Assembly (NCBI GenBank): GCA_947623455.1
Contig: OX392545.1
Location: 26,363,001 to 26,427,000, forward strand
Origin: Mimachlamys varia
Lineage: Eukaryota > Mollusca > Bivalvia > Pectinida > Pectinidae
Length of the DNA: 64,000 bases
Reading direction: 5' to 3'
The notes beneath the pieces were generated by a model. That model saw only the letters and a program-made list of their open reading frames with translations, had not been told where the DNA came from and did no database searches. Within the stretch, counting starts at the first letter, position 1. Every line of letters begins with the position of its first letter. Position numbers and translations under genes: made by a program. Shown here piece by piece: positions 12,801 to 25,060 of this stretch.

Positions 12801-15800
12801 GAACTACATGACTTATATCAGTATATACCTGGTCTATATGACCTATATCAGTATTTACCTGGTCTATATGACTTATATCAGTATTTACCTGGTCTACATG
12901 ACTTATATCAGTATTTACCTGGTCTATATGACTTATATCAGTATTTACCTGGTCTATTTGACTTATATCAGTATATACCTGGTCTATATGACATATATCA
13001 GTATTTACCTGGTCTACATGACTTATATCAGTATTTACCTGGTCTATTTGACTTATATCAGTATTTACCTGGTCTACATGACTTATATCAGTATATACCT
13101 GGTCTACATGACTTATATCAGTATTTACCTGGTCTACATGACTTATATCAGTATTTACCTGGTCTACATGACTTATATCAGTATTTACCTGGTCTACAGG
13201 ACTTATATCAGTATTTACCTAGTCTTTATGACTTATATCAGTATTTACCTGGTCTACATGACTTATATCAGTATTTACCTGGTCTACATGACTTATATCA
13301 GTATTTACCTAGTCTTTATGACTTATATCAGTATTTACCTGGTCTACATGACTTATATCAGTATTTACCTGGTCTACATGACTTATATCAGTATTTACCT
13401 GGTCTACATGACTTATATCAGTATTTACCTAGTCTTTATGACTTATATCAGTATTTACCTGGTCTACATGACTTATATCAGTATTTACCTAGTCTTTATG
13501 AATTATATCAGTATTTACCTGGTCTACATGACTTATATCAGTATTTACCTGGTCTATATGACTTATATCAGTATTTACCTGGTCTATTTGACTTATATCA
13601 GTATTTACCTAGTCTTTATGACTTATATCAGTATTTACCTGGTCTACATGACTTATATCAGTATTTACCTGGTCTATATGACTTATATCAGTATTTACCT
13701 GGTCTACATGACTTATATCAGTATTTACCTGGTCTACATGACTTATACCAGTATTTACCTGGTCTACATGACTTATATCAGTATTTACCTGGTCTACATG
13801 ACTTATATCAGTATTTACCTGGTCTACATGACTTATATCAGTATTTACCTGGTCTACATGACTTATATCAGTATTTACCTGGTCTACATGACTTATATCA
13901 GTATTTACCTGGTCTACTGACTTATATCAGTATTTACCTGGTCTACATGACTTATATCAGTATTTACCTGGTCTACATGACTTATATCAGTATTTACCTG
14001 GTCTACATGACTTATATCAGTATTTACCTGGTCTACATGACTTATATCAGTATTGACCTGGTCTACATGACTTATATCAGTATTTACCTGGTCTACATGA
14101 CTTATATCAGTATTTACCTGGTCTATATGACTTATATCAGTATTTACCTGGTCTACATGACTTATATCAGTATTTACCTGGTCTACATGACTTATATCAG
14201 TATTTACCTGGTCTATTTGACATATATCAGTATTTATCTGGTCTACATGACTTATATCAGTATTTACCTGGTCTATATGACTTATATCAGTATTTACCTG
14301 GTCTACATGACTTATACCAGTATTTACCTGGTCTACATGACTTATATCAGTATTTACCTGGTCTATATGACTTATATCAGTATTTACCTGGTCTACATGA
14401 CTTATATTAGTATTTACCTGGTCTATATGACTTATATCAGTATTTACCTGGTCTATTTGACTTATATCAGTATTTACCTGGTCTATATGACTTATATCAG
14501 TATTTACCTGGTCTACATGACTTATATCAGTATTTACCTGGTCTATATGACTTATATCAGTATTTACCTGGTCTATATGACTTATATCAGTATTTACCTG
14601 GTCTACATGACTTATATCAGTATTTACCTGGTCTATATGACTTATATCAGTATTTACCTGGTCTACATGACTTATATCAGTATTTACCTGGTCTACATGA
14701 CTTATATCAGTATTTACCTGATCTATTTGACTTATATCAGTATTTACCTGGTCTATATGACTTATATCAGTATTTACCTGGTCTACATGACTTATATCAG
14801 TATTTACCTGGTCTATATGACTTATATCAGTATTTACCTGGTCTACATGACTTATATCAGTATTTACCTGGTCTATATGACTTATATCAGTATTTACCTG
14901 GTCTACATGACTTATATCAGTATTTACCTGGTCTATATGACTTATATCAGTATTTACCTGATCTATTTGACTTATATCAGTATTTACCTGGTCTATTTGA
15001 CTTATATCAGTATTTACCTGGTCTTTATGACTTATATCAGTATTTACCTGGTCTACATGACTTATATCAGTATTTACCTGGTCTACATGACTTATATTAG
15101 TATTTATCTGGTCTACATGACTTATATCAGTATTTACCTGGTCTACTGACTTATATCAGTATTTACCTGGTCTACATGACTTATATCAGTATTTACCTGG
15201 TCTATATGACTTATAACAATATTTACCTGGTCTACTGACTTATATCAGTATTTACCTGGTCTACAAGACTTATATCAGTATTTACCTGAACTACTTGACT
15301 TATATCAGTATTTACCTGAACTACTTGACTTATATCAGTATTTACCTGGTCTATATGACTTTTATCAGTATTTACCTGGTCTACATGACTTATATCAGTA
15401 TTTACCTGGTCTACATGACTTATATCAGTATTTACCTGGTCTACTTGACTTATATCAGTATTTACCTGAACTACTTGACTTATATCAGTATTTACCTGAA
15501 CTACTTGACTTATATCAGTATTTACCTTGTCTACATGACTTATATCAGTATTTACCTGGTCTACATGACTTATATTAGTATTTATCTGGTCTACATGACT
15601 TATATCAGTATTTACCTGGTCTACTGACTTATATCAGTATTTACCTGGTCTACATGACTTATATCAGTATTTACCTGGTCTATATGACTTATAACAATAT
15701 TTACCTGGTCTACATGACTTATATCAGTATTTACCTGGTCTATATGACTTATATCAGTATTTACCTGGTCTACATGACTTATACCAGTATTTACCTGGTC

Positions 15801-18800
15801 TACATGACTTATATCAGTATTTACCTGGTCTATTTGACTTATATCAGTATGTACCTGGTCTATATGACTTTTATCAGTATTTACCTGGTCTACTTGACTA
15901 ATATCAGTATGTACCTGGTCTACTTGACTAATATCAGTATTTACCTGGTCTATTTGACTTATATCAGTATTTACCTGGTCTATACGACTTATATCAGTAT
16001 TTACCTGGTCTACTTGACTAATATCAGTATGTACCTGGTCTATATGACTTTTATCAGTATGTACCTGGTAAACTTGACTTATATAAGTATTTACCTGGTT
16101 AACATGACTTTTATCAGTATTTACCTGGTCTATATGACTTATATCAGTATTAACCTGGTCTATATGACTTATATCAGTATTTACCTGGTCTACTTGACTT
16201 ATATCAGTATTTACCTGGTCTATTTGACTTATATCAGTATTTACCTGGTCTACATGACTTATATCAGTATTTACCTGGTCTATTTGACTTTTATCAGTAT
16301 TTACCTGGTCTACATGACTTATATCAGTATTTACCTGGTCTATTTGACTTATATCAGTATTTACCTGGTCTATATGACTTATATCAGTATTTACCTGGTC
16401 TACATGACTTATATCAGTATTTACCTTGTCTATTTGACTTATATCAGTATTTACCTGGTCTACATGACTTATATCAGTATTTACCTGGTCTACATGACTT
16501 ATATCAGTATTTACCTTGTCTATTTGACTTATATCAGTATTTACCTGGTCTACATGACTTATATCAGTATTTACCTTGTCTATTTGACTTATATCAGTAT
16601 TTACCTGGTCTACATGACTTATATCAGTATTTACCTGGTCTACATGACTTATATCAGTATTTACCTGGTCTATATGACTTATATCAGTATTTACCTGGTC
16701 TATTTGACTTATATCAGTATTTACCTGGTCTACATGACTTATATCAGTATTTATCTGGTCTATATGACTTATATCAGTATTTACCTGGTGTACATGACTT
16801 ATATCAGTATTTACCTGGTCTACATGACTTATATCAGTATTTACCTGGTCTACATGACTTATATCAGTATTTATCTGATCTACATGACTTATATCAGTAT
16901 TTACCTGGTCTATATGACATATATCAGTATTTACCTGGTCTACATGACTTATATCAGTATTTACCTGGTCTACATGACTTATATCAGTATTTATCTGATC
17001 TACATGACTTACATCAGTATTTACCTGGTCTATTTGACTTATATCAGTATTTACCTGGTCTATTTGACTTATATCAGTATTTACCTGGTCTACATGACTT
17101 ATATCAGTATTTACCTGATCTATTTGACTTATATCAGTATTTACCTGGTCTATATGACTTATATCAGTATTTACCTGGTCTACATGACTTATATCAGTAT
17201 TAACCTGGTCTACATGACTTATATCAGTATTTACCTGGTCTACATGACTTATATCAGTATTTACCTGGTCTACATGACTTATATCAGTATTTACCTGGTC
17301 TATATGACTTATATCAGTATTTACCTGGTCTACTTGACTAATATCAGTATTTACCTGGTCTATACGACTTATATAGGTATTTACCTGGTCTATACGACTT
17401 ATATAGGTATTTACCTGGTCTATATGACTTATATCAGTATTTACCTGGTCTATATGACTGATATAGGTAATTACCTGGTTCCGTATGTTCACATGTGAAT
17501 GGAAAACAGTTGCTGGGATGCATTTGAGTCCATCCTACATCATCTGCCGTTAAAGCACGATAGGGCCCAACGGAATTGTAGCTATTAAATCGATGACCAT
17601 TCACGATAGGAGTCAACACGAGTTTATCAACCCATTCCCACACCGAATTAGTTAGATCTAACTCCAAGCCCATCCAGAACTGTGTCGGCAGGCTATTGGC
17701 TGAAAAGTAGAAAAAACGAAATTTATGTTCGAAAAAAACCTATAAAAGACAATAACTGGTCTTTGAAAATTTGAATCGAAATTTATATCAGAAAACCCCC
17801 CAGATATAAACATCATCTGAATACCGAAAATCTTTGAGAGTATTGTTGCGCTCACCGAAGAGAAGGAAGGGGGACATAACCACGAGTTTCAAGTCAGATA
17901 ATTACATACTAATGTTATGCTTTCACTTGATTTTTGGTGCCAATACAGCGTTTTCCCAATTAGGTCATGATGATTAAAGGGCCATACATCGAGTTCAGAG
18001 GTCGATAGAGAATCGTTATTTCGAAGGTTTATATCGAAAGAGCAGGGTTATATCGATTGAGACTCGTTATACCGAGTGGGATCTGTTATATCGAGGGAGA
18101 TTTGTTATATCGATTGAAACTCGTTATATCGAGTGGGGTCTATTATATCGAGGGAGAGGCGTTATATCAAGGAGACCTGTCATATCGATTGAAAATTGTT
18201 ATATCGATTGAGACTCGTTATATTGAGTGGAGTCTGTTATATGGAGGGAGATCTGTTATATCGGGTGGGGTTTGTTATATCGATTGAGACTCGTTATATC
18301 GAGTGGGGTCTGTTATAACGAGGGAGAGGCACTATATTGAGGGAAAGGCGTCTTCTCGAGGGAGGTGCATAATATTGAAGAGAGCTGTTATATCGAGGTA
18401 AAGGCGTTATACTGCAGTAGGTTTCCACGTTTTTGGGTAGCTTTTAACCCGTAGGGTTCTACCTCTTTTATCTTGGGACGGCTGGCGACTCTCCTTGTAA
18501 AATTCCTCAAACAAAATACACGAAATTTCAACGTCGCTGATTATGCTGTGTTTGATAAAATGCAACAATTTTACACAAGCAAATTGGGTATCAAAGGAAA
18601 GAACAGATATTTTTTCTACTAACCTACACATTTCATCATGTCACAGAAGTTCGTTAACTAAATGTCGTCACCAATTTATAAACAAGAGGTCAAACAGGCC
18701 CGCATCTGGAATTAATCTAGTATTTGTTACCTTCTAAAGAACACGATATTTAAACATTGATGCCCCGATAACATTGAAGGTTTGTCAAAGTAGTTTTTAT

Positions 18801-21800
18801 TGATGCAAAATGCTCGACGCCTTTCAAGGAAGCTTCCAGTCAAATAGTATGCTTCTATGCCGTTTGGTTAATCAGAAGATGGAATTTAAAGGTCTTTACA
18901 TATTTTAACCCCATAACTTTGAATATGAGTCAATGTCATTTCATTTCGCACAAATTGTCGGGCTTCATCCAAGGAACCTTTCAGCCAAATACAATACTTC
19001 TAGGCCTATTGGTTAATCAGAAGAAGTCGTTTAAATATTGTAACATAGTTGACCATGTGCTCTTGAATATGGCTAATGGTCACATCTTTTCGCGAAATTT
19101 GTCGGGCTACAACCAAGGAACCTTTCAGCCATATACTATGCTTCTAGGTCTTTTGGTTTATCAGAAGAAGTCATTTCAATATTTTAACATAGCTGACCCT
19201 GTGATCTTGAATATGGCTAAAGGTAATTTCTTTTCCCAAAATCTGTCGGGCTACAGCCAAGGAACCTTTATAATGCTTTTATGCTCTTTGGTTATTAAGA
19301 ACATGTCGTTTAAATGGAAAAGCTGACGCCGGACGGACGACGATCAACGGACGGACAGACGGACGCTATACACTGGGCCTTTCGGGCCAGATTGGCAAAC
19401 ACTAACCAGATTCTAGACATACGTTTGAAATTGGCCGCGTCGCGAGATCTCACGATTTTTTTATTTGAACCCTCTACTTTTGACCAGGTGACATTATATT
19501 TTAGACGACGGTTTATTACTTACTTGTAAGCTGTTGATACAACCATCCCTGTTCAGCCGCAGTCTCCAGGTGAACCAGGTGGGTATTTGCCTCATTTTCA
19601 CAGGTGGTCTTTGCCGTGATGTAAATTGCACACTGACTAAACACGGCATAGCTCTTCCCGTTGCTTTGGTCGTAGATCATTTGCGCGTTCGGCATGGAAA
19701 ACCCAACTACACACCCGACCCAGGCCAGAAGTACTGGCAGAGTGGTACATATGCTGTGGAAACAATTTTGTTAATTTTTTCCAATATTAGCTGTGCATGA
19801 AAGCATATTGCTGCCACAACAGTTATTTTATAATTCGAAATTTATCATCATCATCATCATCGTCGTCGTCGTCATCATCATCATGCAGCTGTACCGTTAC
19901 AAGTTATCATCATTATGCTATTCAAAATGTAGTTGTGTTCATTTTTTAACCATTGAATCTAATACAAAGTTAACGGGACTGTGAAATAAATGCTCAATTC
20001 TTTGTCTCATTTAGTACAAAAAACGTGAAAAACATAATTAATTTTCTGAGCAGTACTATTTTGGTACCGATATAAATATCACAGGTTTGTTTTCCTCCAT
20101 GTTTTCAAAACTATCGTTTGTCTTTTTTACAAGTTGGTTTTTGTCTTAACAGTAAACGTATAAATATTGCTTATTTATACGACATGACTAAATGAGTAGC
20201 CAAAGCATGCGTCAAGTCTGTTTGTACACAATTATGAAATATAATTGGTTAAAATTAAACTATGTTGCTTGGAAGAAGATTCAATGGAAAAAAACATGAA
20301 ATTATCATTCAACCATGAAAACATTATTAAAATTATATTAAACCTTTAATACATCCCATGAATTTAACTGCTGAGTGCAAAGAGACGAATGCAACCATAG
20401 TGAGTACATGTATACTTCCATAATGGCATGGGTGGGGGGGGGGTCCATTTATATCTACATTTTGACGATGGCTTCCCATTACCTCAGTGTTAATCTGGCC
20501 CCAGTTTCATCACGGTTCCTTATCTTAAGGATGTACACCTCTGAGAAGTCAAAATTTTCCTGTATCAAACTTTTTTTCTCATATACATTTTTGGATAAGG
20601 GAGTTCAAGGCATGCCAGAAAATTCAAAGACAATGATATGTCAGTGTGATCATTTTTGAGCTATGATCGGTCAAACATACCAATATGACATAATAAGCAG
20701 TTTTAAGTGAATTTTAAGGTTTTGACCAATCGCGGGACATCTTCATACAATATCTTCCGAATTTGTGATCCAAAATGTATGAAAGTTAGCAGAAATGACA
20801 GTGTTTTCTTTTAAGTTATGGAAGTACAATTTCTCTAACTTTATATTTTTACTCAGGAAAGCAATTTGAGTTACCCCTACCCCTTATTTTTTAATGAGAA
20901 AATTATCATTTTTTCACCATTTTTTTGCAGATTAATCGCTTAATAAAAAAAGTTCTGATATCAAACTTTTTTTGATATTTAGCGTAAGAAAAGAAACTGG
21001 GTTTCTCTTTCTAAAACCGTCATAAAAATAGGGGGGTTAGTGTGCTTAATTTTTTGTCCCTGTATTATTTGTGTTATTTTTCAGTTTTGTGTTCAAAAAT
21101 AAAAACTGCTCCAGTTACAATAAATATATGAGAAAAATACTAAAATTGTATAATTATCCACTTTATAGCATAATATTTCTATGAAATTGAACATTATAAA
21201 TTTGAAAAGCAAAAATGAGCTTGCTATAATTATAAATGGCTAAACACTGATGTTTTAAAGAGAGCGATATAGCATCAAAAAGGTGAAATTTTGGCCTTTC
21301 GCGAAGTGCATAAAATAGACAGAAATACGCATATTCAAAATGGCCGCCAAATTGGTAATTTTTTAAAACTCATGTAAAAAAATTCTACAAGCAACAGACA
21401 CTTACATTTTTGACACAATTTTCAGATGCATATTTGCTATTAAAATTGATACTAATTTCTTCAATATAACAAAAAATCTTTAAATGAGACAGAAACGAGA
21501 CTTGAACGTGACTGAAACCTCAGATGTGTACATCCTTAAACAATCTCCAAAGGCAAGCATTACAGAGGAAAACCTTAAGTTAACGAACGTTCCTTAAATT
21601 CTGCAATGCTTTCCTATGGATATATCTCAGCTAATGAATTTCCTAAAGTGAAGGAACGTTAATGCAAGCGGGGCATGGACTATATTTACAGTAGTATAGA
21701 TGGAGTCCGGACCATCAGACAATAGAATGACGTCATGTTGGCGCCATGTTGACCTACGTTACGTCAACGCTTTGCACGTCGCCTCTGATAACACGCGTTA

Positions 21801-22191
21801 TAGCTTTACGTTAATCGTTAAGGTGACTGTGATTTCAAAAGCTCTTCCGGTACAAAAAAACCTTGGTGGCAAACATGAGATGATTATGTCTAACAAAACA
21901 TCTGAAATGTATATATAACAACCGAATGTCTGTCAGATCGTATTTATTGTCAATATGAATGCAATATGTGTGCCAGATAAATATTCATGGCATATTCATT
22001 CATTACATTCATATTAAAAATAAATACAATCTGACAAACGTTCAATGCTAAAAATTTCACAATATATTAAGCTCTAAGTTAACAACATGTTTAAATCTGT
22101 TTAATGTTGCTATATTTGATTTTTAGAAAAAGTGAAATCTGAAGTCGCTTTTGATGAAGAATAGTTGTTATACTCACAAATTCATCCTCAT
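9871..22191 (-). CDS. Secreted C-type lectin with mucin-like repeat and PAN-like domain
   Basis: Four coding exons give 381 residues: 22178-22191, 19524-19753, 17475-17699 and 9871-10547. Junction phases are 2, 1 and 1, with donors GTGAGT, GTAAGT and GTAATT. Start MRMNF plus the second exon (ICTTLPVLLAWVGCVVGFS) forms a clear signal peptide. The lectin domain is split over two exons: THLVHLETAAEQGWLY, then FWMGLELDLTNSVWEW and FPFTCEH. No EPN/QPD or WND motif is seen, so calcium-dependent sugar binding is doubtful. The last exon encodes about 22 TTTPMA/TTTQMA hexapeptides, a likely O-glycosylated stalk, then a Cys-rich PAN/apple-like domain (ALSCARTCLSDNECIGSKF...CSLY). The protein is predicted to be extracellular. 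The last intron (10548-17474) is about 95% 30-bp satellite. The tiny first exon is the least certain part. Confidence 0.78.
10108..10530 (-). repeat. 18-bp coding minisatellite (mucin-like stalk)
   Basis: About 22 copies of an 18-bp unit read ATGGCAACGACAACACCA on the coding strand (Met-Ala-Thr-Thr-Thr-Pro), with CAA replacing CCA in some. The nearly perfect units imply recent length change, so this stalk is probably polymorphic. Plus-strand frames over this region are shadows. Confidence 0.92.
10882..17474. repeat. 6.6-kb intronic minisatellite of a 30-bp unit (~220 copies)
   Basis: The unit on the plus strand is ATGACTTATATCAGTATTTA followed by CCTGGTCTAY. It runs in near-perfect 30-base register with a few 28- or 29-base units (near 11578, 12181, 13917, 15146, 15233 and 15624). 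Variants include CCTAGTCTTT (13215-13610), CCTGAACTAC (15280-15500) and ACAATATTTACC. In the sense direction of the host gene every unit contains CCAG|GTAAAT, a good 5' splice-site match. The outermost unit is the real donor of exon 17475-17699. Since 30 is divisible by three and these frames lack stops, hundreds of codons look open on both strands; they are not evidence of coding. Confidence 0.97.
18000..18415. repeat. Degenerate ~26-bp tandem repeat
   Basis: Alternating units of the type GTTATATCGAGTGGGGTCT, GTTATATCGAGGGAGAGGC and GTTATATCGATTGAGACTC repeat about 15 times with many changes. Confidence 0.85.
18570..18690. mobile_element. Fragment of the foldback element seen at 46746-47807
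   Basis: GGTATCAAAGGAAAGAACAG ... CTACTAACCTACACATTT ... CATGTCACAGAAGTTCGTTA matches the interior of the Mutator-like element (46905-46995 and, inverted, 47150-47250). The terminal repeats are not present. Confidence 0.6.
18790..19330. repeat. 144-bp tandem repeat, 3.5 copies
   Basis: CCAAGGAACCTTTCAGCC-type blocks begin at 18825, 18969, 19113 and 19257, an exact 144-base step. Each carries TTGGTTAATCAGAAGAAGTC and TTGAATATGGCTAAAGGT-like segments. A GGACGGAC-rich end follows. It is typical of repeats common in bivalve genomes. The open frame over it is a consequence of the period. Confidence 0.85.
19832..19884. repeat. ATC/GTC microsatellite
   Basis: Runs of ATC, then GTC, then ATC triplets lie in intron 1 of the lectin gene. 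Confidence 0.9.
20497..21674. mobile_element. Hairpin MITE carrying a second TTAA-flanked element
   Basis: The outer ends (GGCCCCAGTTTCATCACGG and, inverted, near 21674) match the intact MITE at 23220-23416. Inside lies 20529-21535, with inverted ends GGATGTACACCTCTGAG and GGATGTACACATCTGAG, flanked on both sides by TTAA. So a ~1-kb TTAA-targeting element inserted into the MITE. No open frame of note is seen in the inner element. Confidence 0.7.
21925..22043. repeat. Hairpin MITE
   Basis: TGTCAGATCGTATTTATTGT ... ATATGAATG is mirrored by CATTCATAT ... AAATACAATCTGACA. It lies just downstream (in gene sense) of the lectin first exon. Confidence 0.65.
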
Positions 22192-22679
22192 CGAGAGAGT
22201 GCCAATTTCTGTTTTGATCATCAAGGTACGATAAGGTTTCAATCGAATAAACCCAATCTACAAACAAAGATTGTCCATTTTTTTAACATTGTTTATACAA
22301 TGTATACACTTTTGTCAACCATAATCAATATATATGCTAAAATCAATGTTTATTTTCCATATGATACATAAAAATGATCACTAACATACGCAGTGATTAT
22401 AATACAAGATAAACTGAACACTTCATTAAATTTTACAAAAAGCCGAAGGTAAGAAAAAACCCAAACGAGAAATGTTTTAATATCAAAATATAATTAATAT
22501 TTTAAAACGATAAATTATAATAATAAGAAAACGATGCAATAAAACATTAATACAGCATAATATACCATTCATTAAAGTCATTGAGACAAGTTAAAAAATA
22601 CATGTAAAATGTACAAATATTAATTAAGAATTGAAAAATTGTGAATACTTAAAATTGATAAGTCTCTCCATTACCTGCA

Positions 22680-23000
22680 GGTCCAACAACTTGTGACGAT
22701 GGGGCTCCTGGCTGTTGTGTGGTTTATTTTTCGTTTAGAATTCACAAGTATTAATACTATATATTATATAGTATTATGATATGAGGTCAAGTAAGGGGCG
22801 GTTTTTATTGTTGGTTAATAAAAGACCTCACATACAATTTAGTCCAATCTTAAGTCACTGGGCGATGGTACTCCTGGATCGAGTGGTGTTTATTTTTCCT
22901 TTACAATAAGCAAGTATCAATATTTCAGTACTATAATATCGGGTCCAGGTTTAGGGCGTATTTTTTCCTTTAATTAATAAAAGTCCCGACCTAAAATTCT
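22680..23000. repeat. Two diverged tandem copies of a ~165-bp sequence
   Basis: Both halves run: ACGATGG.xCTCCTGG, GGTTTATTTTTC, CAAGTATTAATA, GGxxCAxGTxxGGGGCG, TTAATAAAAGxCC. This is sequence upstream of the lectin gene; no promoter can be named. Confidence 0.5.
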
Positions 23001-23219
23001 ATCAACCTGTAACTGGAACTTGACATGTATATATGTTACAAGTGTATTGACGAAGCAGTTAGCAATTATAATAGGCTAGAAATTCAAAAGATCACCAAGA
23101 CATTTGGAACAAAACAATATATTGATAAAATTGTTTGGTGAACTGAATTAGTTAACACTCATACAATCAACAAAACATGTCAGTGTGAATAACATATACT
23201 CAATTTATCTCCAAAAGCA

Positions 23220-23416
23220 GGCCCTGGTTTCATCAACGTTCCTTAACTTAAGGAAATTCCTTAACTTAAAAATCTCCATAGGAAAGCATTACAGAATTTA
23301 AGGGGAAAATCCTTAGTTAGGCTTAGAACTTTCCTTACATTCTGTAATGCTTTCCTATGGCGATTTTTAAGTTAAGGAGTTTCGTTAAGTAAAGGAACTT
23401 TGATGAAACTGGGGCC
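23220..23416. mobile_element. Intact 197-bp hairpin MITE
   Basis: Inverted halves GGCCCTGGTTTCATCAACGT ... CCATAGGAAAGCATTACAGA and TCTGTAATGCTTTCCTATGG ... GAAACTGGGGCC make an almost complete palindrome. Confidence 0.85.
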
Positions 23417-24245
23417 AGTACAACACAAAGGGTTATAAGATACCTGTACGTTAACATAATACAAACATTCCTGCGTACAAAATCAGGGAAAACGCAACCG
23501 AAGAAATCTGACGTATACTGATAAGCATTGTACATGTTTCAACACTTAATAGTGAGATTCTTTTCGAAGAAGCATGGGGCGTTTATCTTTGGTTATCTGT
23601 TGTTACCAACAATCTAAACTCATTGTTTATGCTGTTATATTGACATCTCTCCCTTCTAGAGCTTAGTAATCTGTGACTGCGAACAAATTAGCGTATGCGT
23701 AATGTAAAAAGGCTCGGCGGATTGATATTTGTTCAAATATGGCGTCGTTCACGCTTCAGAACAATAACTATTCACTGACAGTCATTACTTGGTTCCTTCA
23801 AGATTTTGAAACATGGAACATATATCGAATACCTTTCGTCTGATTATACAATAAATAGTTTCTGGCATACTTTAATTCTAATGATGCCCATTCGAAATTA
23901 TTTGACGGTAACGCAAACATGGCGGCGCCCACCAGTTGTGACGTCCGACGTCGGACCGCGTCACAACCAGATCACTGTGTCGATGCGTGTACATAAGGAG
24001 CGTTATAATAAAGAAATAAATTAAAAGTGCTGGTAATATAATTAAATACCAAATTTACGTATGATGTAATGAAGAAAAATAGTGTTGTTCACTGTTTATT
24101 TTCTAAACTTACCAATATACCGATGAAGATTCAGTGGGACTATATTATCTTAGCAACCACGGCCATCCTTGTTACCACCGTAGCAACATGGTTCCAATGT
24201 TTTATTCGTCGTATAATACTTCAAAATTGATAATGATGTAAACAT
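23417..24245. other. No gene recognised
   Basis: AT-rich intergenic DNA. The only structure noted is a palindrome at about 23935-23967 (TTGTGACGTCCGACGTCGGA then CCGCGTCACAA). Confidence 0.5.
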
Positions 24246-24344
24246 AAGGATTGTCCCTCATTTTGACTGCGTATACGGTTGTATGCCCGCAGTTGGCAAC
24301 GAACATATTCAATATGGAGCGCTAACAATGAGGTACAATCCTTA
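24246..24344. mobile_element. 99-bp MITE
   Basis: Terminal inverted repeats AAGGATTGTCCCTCATTTTG and (right, inverted) AAGGATTGTACCTCATTGTT. The left half recurs at 26221-26300. Confidence 0.8.
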
Positions 24345-24869
24345 TTTAAAATCAATCCTTCATAGCAAGAATAATGATACCTAAAGGTTCTAAAATTCTG
24401 CTTCATCTAAACCTAGTTCTTAGGTCGTCTCAAAGCGGCTCACAAATCATGATCTGTGGTTACATTAAGTGCCTTTGAGCCTAGCCAATAACTTTCGCCA
24501 CTCCCCGAGGAGCATATAGCCGGTGCTGCCATTTCAGTGTAAAAAGCCAGCATTCAACAATGTCAAACACTGCGCAACCACATACTCAGCTACAGCTGAG
24601 TAGACTGGAACAAGCGAAATAAAGTATTTTGATCATGGATAGAACTCGCAACTTTTGGTTAAGGGGGCTATAGTATCAGGATGTAGATATGAATAGACGC
24701 CAAACAAAAAAAAGTCTCGTACAAAAAGCATTCCAACCATTATCCTAAAAAAACTCGCGAATGTCGATATTACAACCTAAGACACCTGGAGCTGATGATA
24801 AGGTGTCATCTTGACCAGACAATAAAAGGAGATAGAGGATATCTAACAGTGTCTTCAGTAGTACCAAAT

Positions 24870-25060
24870 ATATTTCACGAGTGGGGCTAATATTTTGATA
24901 TTTTTCACGAGTGCGCATTTGGTTTTTGATTGGTTAAATCAGAAAAAGTGATATTTTTCACTAGGCCTAGCGAAAAATATCATATTTCTCACAAGTGAAA
25001 AATATCACTTTTATAGAATGAATATTTTTCGATATTTCACTGGTAAAAATGTAATAAAAG
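24870..25060. repeat. Hairpin-forming repeat
   Basis: Multiple copies of ATATTTTTCACGAGTG/GTGAAAAATATCAC in both orientations make a highly self-complementary block. Confidence 0.65.

Larger units (their letters stand above)
17700..19523. other. Lectin intron 2 with two tandem repeat fields
   Basis: Apart from the repeats listed separately (18000-18415, 18570-18690, 18790-19330), the intron holds ordinary AT-rich sequence. The molluscan-type GGACGGACG run at 19330-19370 ends the 144-bp array. Confidence 0.6.

Noticed and set aside
10882..17474. Regular 30-bp spacing considered as a CRISPR array
   Set aside because: There are no unique spacers; the units are directly abutting near-identical copies in a eukaryotic intron.
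10882..17498. Very long open frames on both strands (up to 623 codons) repeating a ten-residue motif
   Set aside because: The 30-bp period is a multiple of three and the unit lacks stops in those frames, so openness is automatic. The array is intronic to a well-supported gene, and frames break where units of 28 or 29 bases occur.
18919..19326. 135-codon open frame with internal repeats as a small repeat protein
   Set aside because: It lies in a 144-bp noncoding tandem repeat whose period is divisible by three, inside an intron of a minus-strand gene.
24780..24812. CTGATGA flanked by GACACCT and AGGTGTC as a hammerhead
   Set aside because: There is no GAAA box or stem II; it is only a short inverted repeat.
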